A stretch of 64,000 nucleotides of DNA, from positions 124,001-188,000 of the forward strand of contig QFMX01000006.1 in NCBI GenBank assembly GCA_003240625.1, read 5' to 3'. This document shows, piece after piece, positions 23,925 to 31,980 of the stretch. A program made the position numbers and the translations under genes. A model generated the notes under the pieces. The model was not told the origin of the DNA and did no database searches. It saw nothing but the letters and a program-made list of their open reading frames with translations. Each line of letters begins with the position of its first letter. Position 1 is the stretch's first letter. This DNA comes from Sphingomonas taxi (GTDB taxonomy: Bacteria > Pseudomonadota > Alphaproteobacteria > Sphingomonadales > Sphingomonadaceae).

Positions 23925-24020
23925 GAACCGGCGGGCATCGCCAGGGCCTTAAGGCTGGCGACAGGATGGGTAGTGCAGCTATACCCGGACGATTAACCAA
24001 TCCACCGGGGGGTGTGGCCC

Positions 24021-24968
24021 ATGCGTAAGTCTATTCTGATCGGCGTCTGCCTCGCGGCGCTGCTGCCCGCTGCCGTACAAGCACAAAACGTCGAGGGCCG
24101 CGTCGGCAAGCTCGAAAGCGAAATGCGCGCGGTCCAGCGGAAGGTCTTCCCGGGTGGTGCCGGCCAGATGCTCCAGCCCGAGGTCCGCGCGCCGCAGAGC
24201 GAGCAGGGCCCGGGGCCAGGCTCGCCCGCGACCAGCGCGCTCGCCGACGTGAACCAGCGCGTGACGTCGCTCGAACAGCAGATGACCTCGCTGACGGAGC
24301 AGATCGAGCAGAACCAGAACCGCACGCGCCAGTTGCAGGATGCATTCGACAATTACCGCCGCTCGAACGACGCGCGGATGAAGACGCTCGAAACCGGCCC
24401 CGCGCCGATCGCCGGCACTGGCGGTCCGACCGAGCCCGACGATCCCTCGAACAGCGGCCCCTCGAACGGCGGCCCCTCGAATACCGGCCCGTCGCGCCCG
24501 ACGACCCGCCCCGAGACGGCGTCCAGGCCGGACACGCCGGCCCCAACCAGGGTTTCGGTCGAGAAGCCGTCGACCGGCGATCCGGCTGAGGACGAGTATC
24601 TGTACGGTTACCGTCTTTGGGAGGCCAAGCAATATCCGCAGGCCCAGGCTCAGCTGAAGAAGGTGGTCGCCGACTATCCGAAGAGCAAGCGCGCCAGCTA
24701 TGCGCAGAACCTGCTCGGCCGCGCGTATCTCGACGAGGGCAAGCCAAGCCTCGCGTCGATGGCGTTCTACGACAATTATAAGAAGATGCCCGACGGCGAG
24801 CGGGCGCCGGACAGCCTGCTGTACCTCGGCCAGGCGCTGACCAAGCTCAACAAGCCGGCCGATGCCTGCAAGGTGTATGACGAACTGAACGACGTCTATG
24901 GGACGAAGATGGCCTCGGCGATGAAGGGCCAGGTTGCCGCCGGGCGCAGCGCGGCGAAGTGCAAGTAA
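24021..24968 (+). CDS. cpoB: Tol-Pal-associated periplasmic protein (CpoB/YbgF)
   Basis: A 315-residue protein with a Sec signal peptide (cleavage near residue 22, VQAQ). The mature N-terminal part forms a coiled coil (EGRVGKLESEMRAVQRKV and VTSLEQQMTSLTEQIEQNQ), then a Pro/Ser/Gly/Thr-rich linker containing near-identical SNSGPSNGGPSNTGPS repeats, then three TPR motifs (EYLYGYRLWEAKQYPQAQAQ onwards). CpoB coordinates Tol and penicillin-binding proteins during division. It is followed by tilS and ftsH, as downstream of tol-pal in many Alphaproteobacteria, but the tolQRAB-pal genes are not upstream here. Confidence 0.88.
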   Translation: MRKSILIGVCLAALLPAAVQAQNVEGRVGKLESEMRAVQRKVFPGGAGQMLQPEVRAPQSEQGPGPGSPATSALADVNQRVTSLEQQMTSLTEQIEQNQNRTRQLQDAFDNYRRSNDARMKTLETGPAPIAGTGGPTEPDDPSNSGPSNGGPSNTGPSRPTTRPETASRPDTPAPTRVSVEKPSTGDPAEDEYLYGYRLWEAKQYPQAQAQLKKVVADYPKSKRASYAQNLLGRAYLDEGKPSLASMAFYDNYKKMPDGERAPDSLLYLGQALTKLNKPADACKVYDELNDVYGTKMASAMKGQVAAGRSAAKCK

Positions 24969-25003
24969 GCAGGTTCACCAATGACTACCGGCCCCTCTGA
25001 AAT

Positions 25004-25118
25004 CCTCCCCTGCAAGGGGAGGTGGCAGTCCGCAGGACTGACGGAGGGGCATTGCGCCATCGAGAGCGGGTCACCCCTCCGTCTGGCAAGCGCCAGCCAC
25101 CTCCCCTCGAAGGGGAGG
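25004..25118. repeat. palindromic repeat, variant of the CCTCCCCnGGGGAGG family (copy 3)
   Basis: Left arm cctcccctgcaaggggaggt, right arm gccacctcccctcgaaggg then gaggat, with gtctggcaagcgccagccac as in the sister copies. The core is shorter (cctcccc rather than cctccccc). It occupies the cpoB-tilS gap. Confidence 0.8.
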
Positions 25119-25147
25119 ATCAGCATCCTCGAAGCGGCCAACCTCGC

Positions 25148-26116
25148 ATGACCGAAGAAGGCCGCCGCTTCGCCGCCGACTTCGCGCGGCTCGCGAGCGA
25201 CATCGTCAACCCGCTGTTCGCCGTTTCCGGTGGCCCCGACAGCATGGCGATGCTGACCCTCGCGCACGAAGCGCTCCCCCCCGGCTTCACGGTCGCGAGT
25301 ATCGACCATCGCCTTCGCCCCGAAGCGGTCGAGGAATCCGCGATGGTCGCCGCGCATTGCGAGACGCTCGGCATCCCCCACGCCACGCTCGCGCCAAGCG
25401 AACCGATCACCGGCGCCAGTATCCAGGCGCAGGCCCGCACAACGCGCTACGCCCTGCTCACCGATCACGCCCGCGCGATCGGGGCAGGGGCGCTCGTCAC
25501 CGGTCACCACGCCGACGACCAGGCCGAGACCTTCCTGATGCGCGCCGCCCGCGGTTCCGGCCTCGCGGGGCTTGCCGGTGTACGTGCCCGCACCGAAATC
25601 CACGGCGTCACGGTCATTCGCCCACTGCTCGACTGGCGCCGCGCCGAACTCCGCGCGATCGTCCGTCGTGCCGAAGTGCCGTTTTTCGACGACCCCTCGA
25701 ACCACGACGACCGCCACGATCGCACGCGCTTCCGCCGGCTATTGGGCGAGAATGAATGGCTGGGCACGCCCAACCTCGCCCGCGCCGCCGCGGCCCTCGC
25801 CGAGACCGATACCGACGTCCGCGCGATGGTCGAGTGGATCTGGACCGAACGCGCCAAGGTCGGCGGCGGCGAAGTGAAGCTCGCGGTCGAGAAGCTCCCC
25901 CGCGAGATCCTCCGCCGCCTCGCCCGCCGTGCGATCGGCACGGTCCGCGCCGACGCGGGCATCGTAGCACCCGAATGGACCGAGGCCGCGAACATTGAGA
26001 AGCTGCTCGACTCGCTGATGACCGGCAAGCGCACCACGCAGGCCGGGATCATCGCCAGCGTGCGCGGCGACGTCTGGCGCTTCCGCGAGGCCCCGCCGCG
26101 CCGGGCTCCCGCGTAG
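25148..26116 (+). CDS. tilS: tRNA(Ile)-lysidine synthase
   Basis: A 322-residue ATP-dependent ligase that attaches lysine to C34 of tRNA-Ile(CAU), changing codon reading from AUG to AUA. The PP-loop SGGPDSM is at residues 27-33, followed by VASIDHRLRPEAVEES, and VTGHHADDQAETFLMRAARGSG (read as GHHADDQAETF and MRAARGSG), then the second-half motif RPLL with DPSNHDDRHDRTRFR. The C-terminal domain is short compared with E. coli TilS (432 residues), as is usual in Alphaproteobacteria. The ATG at 25148 lies after the repeat; an upstream in-frame extension would translate the repeat. Confidence 0.93.
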   Translation: MTEEGRRFAADFARLASDIVNPLFAVSGGPDSMAMLTLAHEALPPGFTVASIDHRLRPEAVEESAMVAAHCETLGIPHATLAPSEPITGASIQAQARTTRYALLTDHARAIGAGALVTGHHADDQAETFLMRAARGSGLAGLAGVRARTEIHGVTVIRPLLDWRRAELRAIVRRAEVPFFDDPSNHDDRHDRTRFRRLLGENEWLGTPNLARAAAALAETDTDVRAMVEWIWTERAKVGGGEVKLAVEKLPREILRRLARRAIGTVRADAGIVAPEWTEAANIEKLLDSLMTGKRTTQAGIIASVRGDVWRFREAPPRRAPA

Positions 26117-26232
26117 GGCCCAGCCTGAACCACGTGACGATCCGTTCACACTGATCAACGCAACTCGCGCGTTGTTCCATTGCCATTAACCTGCGCACGC
26201 TTATCTTGTGCGGTGAAAGGTATCGTGCACCC

Positions 26233-28221
26233 ATGAGCGACAACGACAACCGCGGTCAGAAGCCCCAGGGCCCCGGAAACGGCGGCCCCGAGAACGGCGG
26301 CGGAAATCCCTGGATGAAAAGCCTGTTGATCTGGGTCGGCATCCTGCTCGCGCTGGCGCTGTTCGTGACCATGTTCGACGGCCGCACCGCAGCGTCGAGC
26401 GGCAATACGATCGCCTATTCGGCGTTCCTCGACAAGGTCGACGAGGGCACCGTCAAGGACGTCAACATCTCGCGCGATATCATCTCGGGGACATTGTCCT
26501 CGGGCGAGAAGTTCAAGTCGTACCCGATCCAGGATTCGACGCTCGTGCCCCGGCTGCGCGAGAAGGGCGTCTCGATCAGCGCGAAGCCCGAAGAGGGCCC
26601 GTCGATGCTGGCGCTTCTCCTGTATCAGTCGCTGCCGTTCCTGCTGTTCCTCGGCATCGCGTTCTTCGTGCTGAAGCAGATGCAGAAGAACTCGGGCTCC
26701 GGCGCGATGGGCTTCGGTAAGAGCCGCGCGAAGATGCTGACGCAGAAGGAAGGCAAGGTCACCTTCCAGGACGTCGCCGGCATTGACGAGGCCCGCGAGG
26801 AGCTCGAGGAGATCGTCGAGTTCCTCAAGGACCCGACCAAGTTCGCTCGCCTCGGCGGCAAGATCCCCAAGGGCGCGTTGCTGGTCGGCTCGCCGGGTAC
26901 CGGTAAGACGCTGCTCGCGCGCGCGATCGCGGGTGAGGCTGGCGTACCGTTCTTCACGATCTCGGGTTCGGACTTCGTCGAGATGTTCGTCGGCGTCGGT
27001 GCGAGCCGTGTCCGCGACATGTTCGAGCAGGCCAAGAAGTCCGCACCCTGCATCGTCTTCATCGACGAAATCGATGCCGTCGGTCGTCATCGCGGTGCTG
27101 GCCTCGGCAACGGCAATGACGAGCGCGAGCAGACGCTGAACCAACTGCTGGTCGAAATGGATGGCTTCGAGGCGAACGAGGGCATCATCATCATTGCCGC
27201 GACCAACCGTCCCGACGTGCTCGATCCGGCGCTGCTGCGTCCGGGCCGCTTCGATCGCCAAGTCGTCGTGCCGCGGCCGGATATCGAAGGTCGTATCAAG
27301 ATCCTCGAAGTCCACATGAAGAAGGTGCCTCTCGCCCCCGACGTCGATGCTCGCGTGATTGCACGCGGTACGCCGGGCTTCTCGGGCGCCGATCTCGCCA
27401 ACCTCGTCAACGAGGCGGCGCTGCACGCGGCGCGCAAGGGCAAGCGTCTCGTGGCAATGGCCGAGTTCGAGGAAGCCAAGGACAAAGTCATGATGGGCGC
27501 CGAGCGTCGCAGCATGGTCATGACCGACGACGAGAAGCGGATGACTGCGTATCACGAGGCTGGTCATGCCGTCGTCGCGATGCACGAGGCTGCCTCGGAT
27601 CCGATCCATAAGGCGACGATCATCCCGCGCGGTCGTGCGCTGGGCATGGTCATGCGGCTCCCCGAGCGTGACTCGTACAGCTATCACCGCGACAAGATGT
27701 ACGCGAACCTCGCGGTGTCGATGGGCGGCCGCGTCGCCGAGGAAGTCATCTTCGGCTACGACAAGGTTTCGTCGGGCGCATCGGGCGACATCCAGTACGC
27801 TACAGGTCTGGCACGCGACATGGTCACGCGCTGGGGCATGTCGGACAAGGTCGGTCCGCTGGAATATGGCGAGCCAGAAGGCGAGTCGTTCCTCGGTTAC
27901 TCGTCCAGCCGTCCGTCGCGCATGTCGAACCAGACCGCGCAACTGATCGATGACGAGATCAAGCGGATCGTCGAAGGCGGTCTCGACCGTGCCAAGCAGG
28001 TGCTGAGCGATCACGTCGACCAACTCCACACCGTCGCTGGCGCGCTGCTCGAGTTCGAGACGCTGACGGGTGACGAGATCAAGAAGCTGATCGCCGGCGA
28101 GGATCTCGATCGTCCGGATCCGGGTGCGAAGGCATCGACCGTCCCGCGCGCGGGTACGTCGATCCCGAAGACGCGGCGCCCGAACGGTCCGTTCGGTACG
28201 CCGACTCCGCTGGGGGCGTGA
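26233..28221 (+). CDS. ftsH: ATP-dependent zinc metalloprotease FtsH
   Basis: A 662-residue essential membrane protease. A short Gly/Asn/Pro-rich N-terminus leads into two membrane helices (about residues 28-47 and 127-147) flanking a periplasmic domain. Walker A GSPGTGKT is at 219-226, Walker B VFIDEIDAVG at 275-284, the second region of homology ATNRPDVLDPALLRPGRF at 323-340, and the zinc motif HEAGH at 441-445. A GASGDIQYAT segment and the third ligand region follow. It usually sits after tilS, as here. Confidence 0.97.
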   Translation: MSDNDNRGQKPQGPGNGGPENGGGNPWMKSLLIWVGILLALALFVTMFDGRTAASSGNTIAYSAFLDKVDEGTVKDVNISRDIISGTLSSGEKFKSYPIQDSTLVPRLREKGVSISAKPEEGPSMLALLLYQSLPFLLFLGIAFFVLKQMQKNSGSGAMGFGKSRAKMLTQKEGKVTFQDVAGIDEAREELEEIVEFLKDPTKFARLGGKIPKGALLVGSPGTGKTLLARAIAGEAGVPFFTISGSDFVEMFVGVGASRVRDMFEQAKKSAPCIVFIDEIDAVGRHRGAGLGNGNDEREQTLNQLLVEMDGFEANEGIIIIAATNRPDVLDPALLRPGRFDRQVVVPRPDIEGRIKILEVHMKKVPLAPDVDARVIARGTPGFSGADLANLVNEAALHAARKGKRLVAMAEFEEAKDKVMMGAERRSMVMTDDEKRMTAYHEAGHAVVAMHEAASDPIHKATIIPRGRALGMVMRLPERDSYSYHRDKMYANLAVSMGGRVAEEVIFGYDKVSSGASGDIQYATGLARDMVTRWGMSDKVGPLEYGEPEGESFLGYSSSRPSRMSNQTAQLIDDEIKRIVEGGLDRAKQVLSDHVDQLHTVAGALLEFETLTGDEIKKLIAGEDLDRPDPGAKASTVPRAGTSIPKTRRPNGPFGTPTPLGA

Positions 28222-28256
28222 TCCGGTTCACCCAGCAGTAACCTAAGTATCTCTAT

Positions 28257-28284
28257 GGGCGGTCTTTTCTCGGAAAGGCCGCCC
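28257..28284 (+). promoter_or_regulatory. hairpin abutting the start codon of a small secreted protein
   Basis: gggcggtcttt (28257-28267) pairs with aaaggccgccc (28274-28284), one G-U pair, loop tctcgg. The downstream base is the A of the ATG at 28285, and the only Shine-Dalgarno-like ggaaagg lies within the loop and right arm. The hairpin could hide the ribosome site or act as the ftsH terminator, although no U-tract follows. Confidence 0.45.
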
Positions 28285-28662
28285 ATGTCGTATGTTCGCT
28301 CCAAGGCACTGATCGCCGCGCTGACGATCGCCGGTCTGGCGATGCCGGCGAATGCCGCGATGACGGTCGGCACCTTCCTCGCCCGCGCCAACGCGCTGCG
28401 TGACCAAGGCCCGATGGCGTTGATGTCGCCCGATTTCCCCGCGCTGAAGGCCGAGGCAAAAGCCGCGACCAACCAGCTGAAAGCCGAACGCGCCGCCCGC
28501 GCCGCCGCCGGCAAGCCACCTATCGCCTGTGTTCCCGAGGGTGAGTCGGTCGGCATCATGGACATGCTCGACGGTCTCAACGAACTCCCCGCCAGCTACC
28601 GGAAACGCCCCCTCAAGGACGGTTACGCCCGGGTATTGGCGAACCTGTACCCCTGCCGCTGA
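28285..28662 (+). CDS. small secreted protein, function unknown
   Basis: A 125-residue protein with a Sec signal peptide (SKALIAALTIAGLAMPANA, cleavage near residue 25). The mature part has a long helical Ala/Lys-rich middle (FPALKAEAKAATNQLKAERAAR) quoted here only by its halves FPALKAEAKAATNQ and LKAERAAR, then CVPEGESVGIMDMLDGLNEL and a final YPCR; the two cysteines may form a disulfide. I do not recognise a named family, but it resembles small periplasmic proteins common in sphingomonads. Start chosen at the signal peptide; an in-frame ATG at 28255 would place the hairpin inside the gene. Confidence 0.68.
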   Translation: MSYVRSKALIAALTIAGLAMPANAAMTVGTFLARANALRDQGPMALMSPDFPALKAEAKAATNQLKAERAARAAAGKPPIACVPEGESVGIMDMLDGLNELPASYRKRPLKDGYARVLANLYPCR

Positions 28663-28780
28663 GCGGGCACGTGTGTTCGGGTTCGGGGCTAGGGACACCA
28701 CTCGCGGTCCGCCGCACCAGCCTTCTCCGTCGTCCAACCCGCGTCTCGTTCCCGGCCCAAGTTCGCTGCAAGTCCAGCAC

Positions 28781-28853
28781 GCCAGCGAAAGCTGGGGTAT
28801 CCCCGTTGGCTGGCGACGCGACCCGCACCATAAGATCCCAGCTTTCGCTGGGA
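28781..28853. repeat. palindromic repeat, CCAGCGAAAGCTGGG family
   Basis: ccagcgaaagctgggg (28782-28797) is mirrored by cccagctttcgctgggat near 28838-28853, with about 40 bases between containing a small ggctggcg element. A single copy in this window. It lies in the 298-base gap 28663-28960, where nothing else was recognised. Confidence 0.7.
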
Positions 28854-28960
28854 TGACGACGATTGGGGCGGTCCCGATTTTCGTTCGGCTAAATGAGCTT
28901 GGATTGCGGATCCGTTCTAAAATGACGGAACGACGGGTCTACCCCCCGACGTGGCCCGAC

Positions 28961-30070
28961 CTAATCCGTCAACCCGTGCAGCAACAGCAGCACGACAAAC
29001 GCCAGCAGCACCGTGAACGCGAACGTCAGCAGCGCGACCGTCCGCCACGCCGCCGAGCGCTTGCGCAGCGAATACGCCCCACGAAGCTGCGCGAACATGT
29101 GGATCGGCGGTACCAGCATTGCCCCGACTACGATCCAGCCCTCCGCGACACCGATCACGCCCGCGACGATCAGCACGATCGTCAACAGCATCATGAACGC
29201 CAGCGAGTAGGTCACGAAGATCGCATGATCGTAGAGATGATGCCGCCGCCGCCACAGGAACAGCAGCGCCATGAACGGCACGGAGAGCGGAATAAGCCCC
29301 CAGCTGTATTTATACGCGCTGATCTGCAGTTTGTAGAGCATCAGCCCCGGATTGCCGTTCGCCTTCGCAATGCCGTGATCGAGCCGTTCCCAACCGGTCT
29401 TGAAGTCGCCGAGATCGACGACCGTGCCATAGGCGACACCGTTCTGCATATCCGCCGCCACGCCGAGTGCACGAACAGTGGTGCGAAGGGCGCCTGCCTG
29501 CTGGTCGAGGGTGGTGATCAAGTCTCCCGAATAGGTCGCACCCGCCTTCACCGCGGCCGCCCTTTGCGCCTCTATCTTCTTTAACGCGACGCGAGCTTTT
29601 GCCGCCTCATGCGCATAATCCGACGTCTTCCCGGGGCGTTTGTCCTGGAGGAAGTCCTTCGTCATTTCGCCACCGACCGCGCCGATCGTCGCGAACATCA
29701 GGAAGACGGTGAACAGGAACAGCGCTAGCGGCGATACGAAGCGCGCCCGCTCGCCATTGACGTAGCGCCGCGTGAGCGTGCCGGGACGCAGGATCAACAA
29801 CGGCAACGTCCGCCAGATCTTGCCCTCGAAGTGGAAGACCCCGTGCGCGATCTCATGCCCGATCCCGCCGAGCGAACGGTGGACGTGCGCGGATTGCCCG
29901 CAGGCATGGCAGTGCTCGCCGAGCAACCGGGTCCCGCAATTGAGGCAGAGCGCGTCGTCCGGACCATGGCCGGCACGCGCACCAGCGGCGCCTCCCGCCT
30001 TCGGTTCGACCGCGCGTCCGACCAGGGCACCCGTGGCGATGTCCGCCGCTGCTTCGATATCTCCGGTCAT
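28961..30070 (-). CDS. DUF3667 family membrane protein with zinc ribbon
   Basis: A 369-residue protein. Residues 42-57 form a zinc ribbon, CLNCGTRLLGEHCHAC, with four Cys; the IGHEIAHGVFHFEGKIWRTL segment is typical of DUF3667. A hydrophobic helix lies near residues 112-132 and a cluster of four to five helices lies in the C-terminal third. A charged helical stretch (AHEAAKARVALKKIEAQRAA) sits between, probably periplasmic. The function is unknown. Divergent from proA: the two starts are 78 bases apart. Confidence 0.85.
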   Translation of the reverse strand: MTGDIEAAADIATGALVGRAVEPKAGGAAGARAGHGPDDALCLNCGTRLLGEHCHACGQSAHVHRSLGGIGHEIAHGVFHFEGKIWRTLPLLILRPGTLTRRYVNGERARFVSPLALFLFTVFLMFATIGAVGGEMTKDFLQDKRPGKTSDYAHEAAKARVALKKIEAQRAAAVKAGATYSGDLITTLDQQAGALRTTVRALGVAADMQNGVAYGTVVDLGDFKTGWERLDHGIAKANGNPGLMLYKLQISAYKYSWGLIPLSVPFMALLFLWRRRHHLYDHAIFVTYSLAFMMLLTIVLIVAGVIGVAEGWIVVGAMLVPPIHMFAQLRGAYSLRKRSAAWRTVALLTFAFTVLLAFVVLLLLHGLTD

Positions 30071-30147
30071 GAGCCCCCCTGTAATATCGGTAGCGTAACG
30101 AGTTCGCTGCGTTGGCGCGAGGGGCTTCGCATGCTACCGCGCGGACC

Positions 30148-31410
30148 ATGGCCGATGCAGAAAATCCGACCGAATTGATCGCCGAAATGGGCCGCCGCGC
30201 GCGCTCGGCCGCGCTGGTGCTGGCGTCGATGCCGTCTGCGCAGAAGGCTGCGGCGCTGGCGTCGGCGGCGGAGTCTATCCGGGCAGCATCGGCGACGATC
30301 GTTGCGGCGAACGCGGAGGACATGACGCGTGCGGCGGACGCTGGTCTGTCGGGCGCGCTGCTGGATCGGTTGCGGCTGGACGAAGCGCGGGTTGCGGCGA
30401 TGGCGGACGGCGTAGCGGCGGTGGCGGCGCTCGCCGATCCGGTCGGGCAGGTGATCGACTCCAGCGAGCGCCCGAACGGCCTGAAGCTCTCGCGCGTCCG
30501 CGTGCCGATCGGCGTCATCGGCATCATCTACGAGAGCCGCCCGAACGTCACCGCGGACGCTGCGGCGCTATGTGTGATGGCCGGCAACGCAGCGATCCTG
30601 CGCGGCGGGTCCGAAGCGGTGAACAGTAACCGCGCGATCCATGCGGCGCTGGTCGAGGGCCTGAAGGCGGGCGGGGTGCCTGCCGACGCGGTGCAACTCG
30701 TGCCGACCACCGATCGCGCGGCCGTCGGTGCCATGCTGAAGGCGGACGGGGCGATCGACCTGATCATCCCCCGAGGCGGCAAGAGCCTCGTTGCCCGCGT
30801 CCAGTCTGAAGCGCGCGTGCCCGTCCTCGCGCATCTCGACGGCATCAATCACGTCTATGTCCACGCCTCGGCGGATCCGGCAATGGCAGCGGCGGTCGTG
30901 GTTGACGCTAAAATGCGCCGCACGGGCGTCTGCGGATCGATGGAAACGCTGCTGATCGACCGGGATTACGCCGACGCGCCCGCCCTTATCCGAGACCTTG
31001 CCGCAACGGGTTGCGAATTGCGCGGCGACGCAAGCGCGCGCGCGCTCGCCCCCGAGATCGCCGCCGCCGCCGCCGCCGACTGGGACACCGAATATCTCGA
31101 CGCGATCGCCTCGGTCGCGATTGTTGACGGCTTCGACGCGGCAGTCGCGCATATCGCCTGCCACGGTTCGCACCATACCGACGCGATCGTCGCCGAGGAT
31201 GCTGGCGTCGCCGAACGTTTCCTGACCACGGTCGACAGCGCGATCGTCCTCTGGAACGCCTCCACGCAATTCGCCGACGGCGGCGAGTTCGGCCTCGGCG
31301 CCGAGATCGGCATCGCCACCGGCCGCCTCCACGCCCGCGGCCCGGTCGCGCTCGAAGGCCTCACCACCTACAAATGGATCGGCCGCGGCACCGGCCAGGT
31401 GCGCGGTTGA
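30148..31410 (+). CDS. proA: gamma-glutamyl phosphate reductase
   Basis: A 420-residue NADPH-dependent enzyme of proline synthesis, reducing gamma-glutamyl phosphate to glutamate semialdehyde. Motifs: IGVIGIIYESRPNVTADAAA in the cofactor region, and the catalytic Cys in MRRTGVCGSMETLLID near residue 267. EFGLGAEIGIATGRLHARGP near the C-terminus is the usual ProA ending. proB is not nearby. The ATG at 30148 fits the family; the frame opens 12 codons earlier. It begins the operon proA - toxin/antitoxin - nadD - rsfS - rlmH - envC. Confidence 0.95.
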   Translation: MADAENPTELIAEMGRRARSAALVLASMPSAQKAAALASAAESIRAASATIVAANAEDMTRAADAGLSGALLDRLRLDEARVAAMADGVAAVAALADPVGQVIDSSERPNGLKLSRVRVPIGVIGIIYESRPNVTADAAALCVMAGNAAILRGGSEAVNSNRAIHAALVEGLKAGGVPADAVQLVPTTDRAAVGAMLKADGAIDLIIPRGGKSLVARVQSEARVPVLAHLDGINHVYVHASADPAMAAAVVVDAKMRRTGVCGSMETLLIDRDYADAPALIRDLAATGCELRGDASARALAPEIAAAAAADWDTEYLDAIASVAIVDGFDAAVAHIACHGSHHTDAIVAEDAGVAERFLTTVDSAIVLWNASTQFADGGEFGLGAEIGIATGRLHARGPVALEGLTTYKWIGRGTGQVRG

Positions 31411-31430
31411 TTGTGAGAGGTGGAAAGCGC

Positions 31431-31445
31431 ATGTTCGCGATATGA
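31431..31445 (+). other. four-codon leader ORF overlapping the antitoxin start
   Basis: ATG TTC GCG ATA TGA. The ggaaag at 31422-31427 is well placed for this ATG (4 bases) but less so for the antitoxin ATG at 31442 (15 bases). The leader stop TGA (31443-31445) overlaps the antitoxin ATG, giving the ATGA arrangement typical of translational coupling. Whether it is translated is unknown. Confidence 0.4.
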
Positions 31446-31696
31446 CGAACGTATCGACCTTGATGATCGCGATCGAGCCAGGCGTTGCCGACAAACTCGC
31501 GACACTGGCGCAGCGCCGCGGCGTCGACGCTAGTACCATCGCCGCCGAAGCGATCGCGAATTGCGTCGACGAAGAACTCGAATTTCTAGACTTCATTCAG
31601 GCCGGCGAGGATTCGATCGCGCGAGGCGATTATCTGACCCAGGACGAGATGGAGGCCTGGTTTGCACAACGGCACAAGACCGCCAACGCTGCATGA
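31442..31696 (+). CDS. ribbon-helix-helix antitoxin (ParD/CopG-like)
   Basis: An 84-residue protein. The N-terminal strand (VSTLMIAIEPGVADKLATLA) and helices up to residue 45 fit a ribbon-helix-helix fold that would bind the operator DNA. The acidic C-terminal part (EEDSIARGDYLTQDEMEAWF-like, read as DSIARGDYLTQDEMEAWF) matches the toxin-binding tail of RelB/ParD antitoxins. Its stop overlaps the toxin ATG (31693). It lies 31 bases after proA, with a four-codon leader ORF in between. It most likely represses its own module, although it may also be read from the proA promoter. Confidence 0.8.
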   Translation: MTNVSTLMIAIEPGVADKLATLAQRRGVDASTIAAEAIANCVDEELEFLDFIQAGEDSIARGDYLTQDEMEAWFAQRHKTANAA

Positions 31697-31980
31697 GGGG
31701 CGTGAGATGGTCGCGCGACGCGCAGGCCGATCTTGCGACTATCGATGACGAATTCGACAAGTTCGATCCGAATACCGCGAGCCGGGTTGGGTCCTCTGCG
31801 GTAAACGCAGCCCGATTTCTGGTGGATTACCCGGGCGCGGGGCCGGCGGTACCAAATACCCGACTCCGTAAATGGCGCGTCGCAGGTACGCCTTACATCC
31901 TGCTCTATCGGTTGGCGGGCGACGATCTGTTCATCGTCCGCGTCATTCATGTGGCGCGTGACCGGCAGCAGTTCCTATGA
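31693..31980 (+). CDS. RelE/ParE family toxin
   Basis: A 95-residue protein of the RelE/ParE fold: MRGVRWSRDAQADLATIDDE (first strand and helices), DYPGAGPAVPNTRLRKWRVA, then PYILLYRLAGDDLFIVRVIHVARDRQQFL in two pieces (PYILLYRLAGDDLF and VRVIHVARDRQQF), the family C-terminus. RelE proteins cleave mRNA on the ribosome; ParE proteins poison gyrase; sequence alone does not decide which. Its ATG overlaps the antitoxin stop and its TGA overlaps the nadD ATG (31977), so toxin and nadD are translationally coupled. Intact; no frameshift is seen. Confidence 0.85.
   Translation: MRGVRWSRDAQADLATIDDEFDKFDPNTASRVGSSAVNAARFLVDYPGAGPAVPNTRLRKWRVAGTPYILLYRLAGDDLFIVRVIHVARDRQQFL

Noticed and set aside
26155..28029. 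A 624-codon reverse frame over ftsH
   Set aside because: Antisense to ftsH; no recognisable domains.
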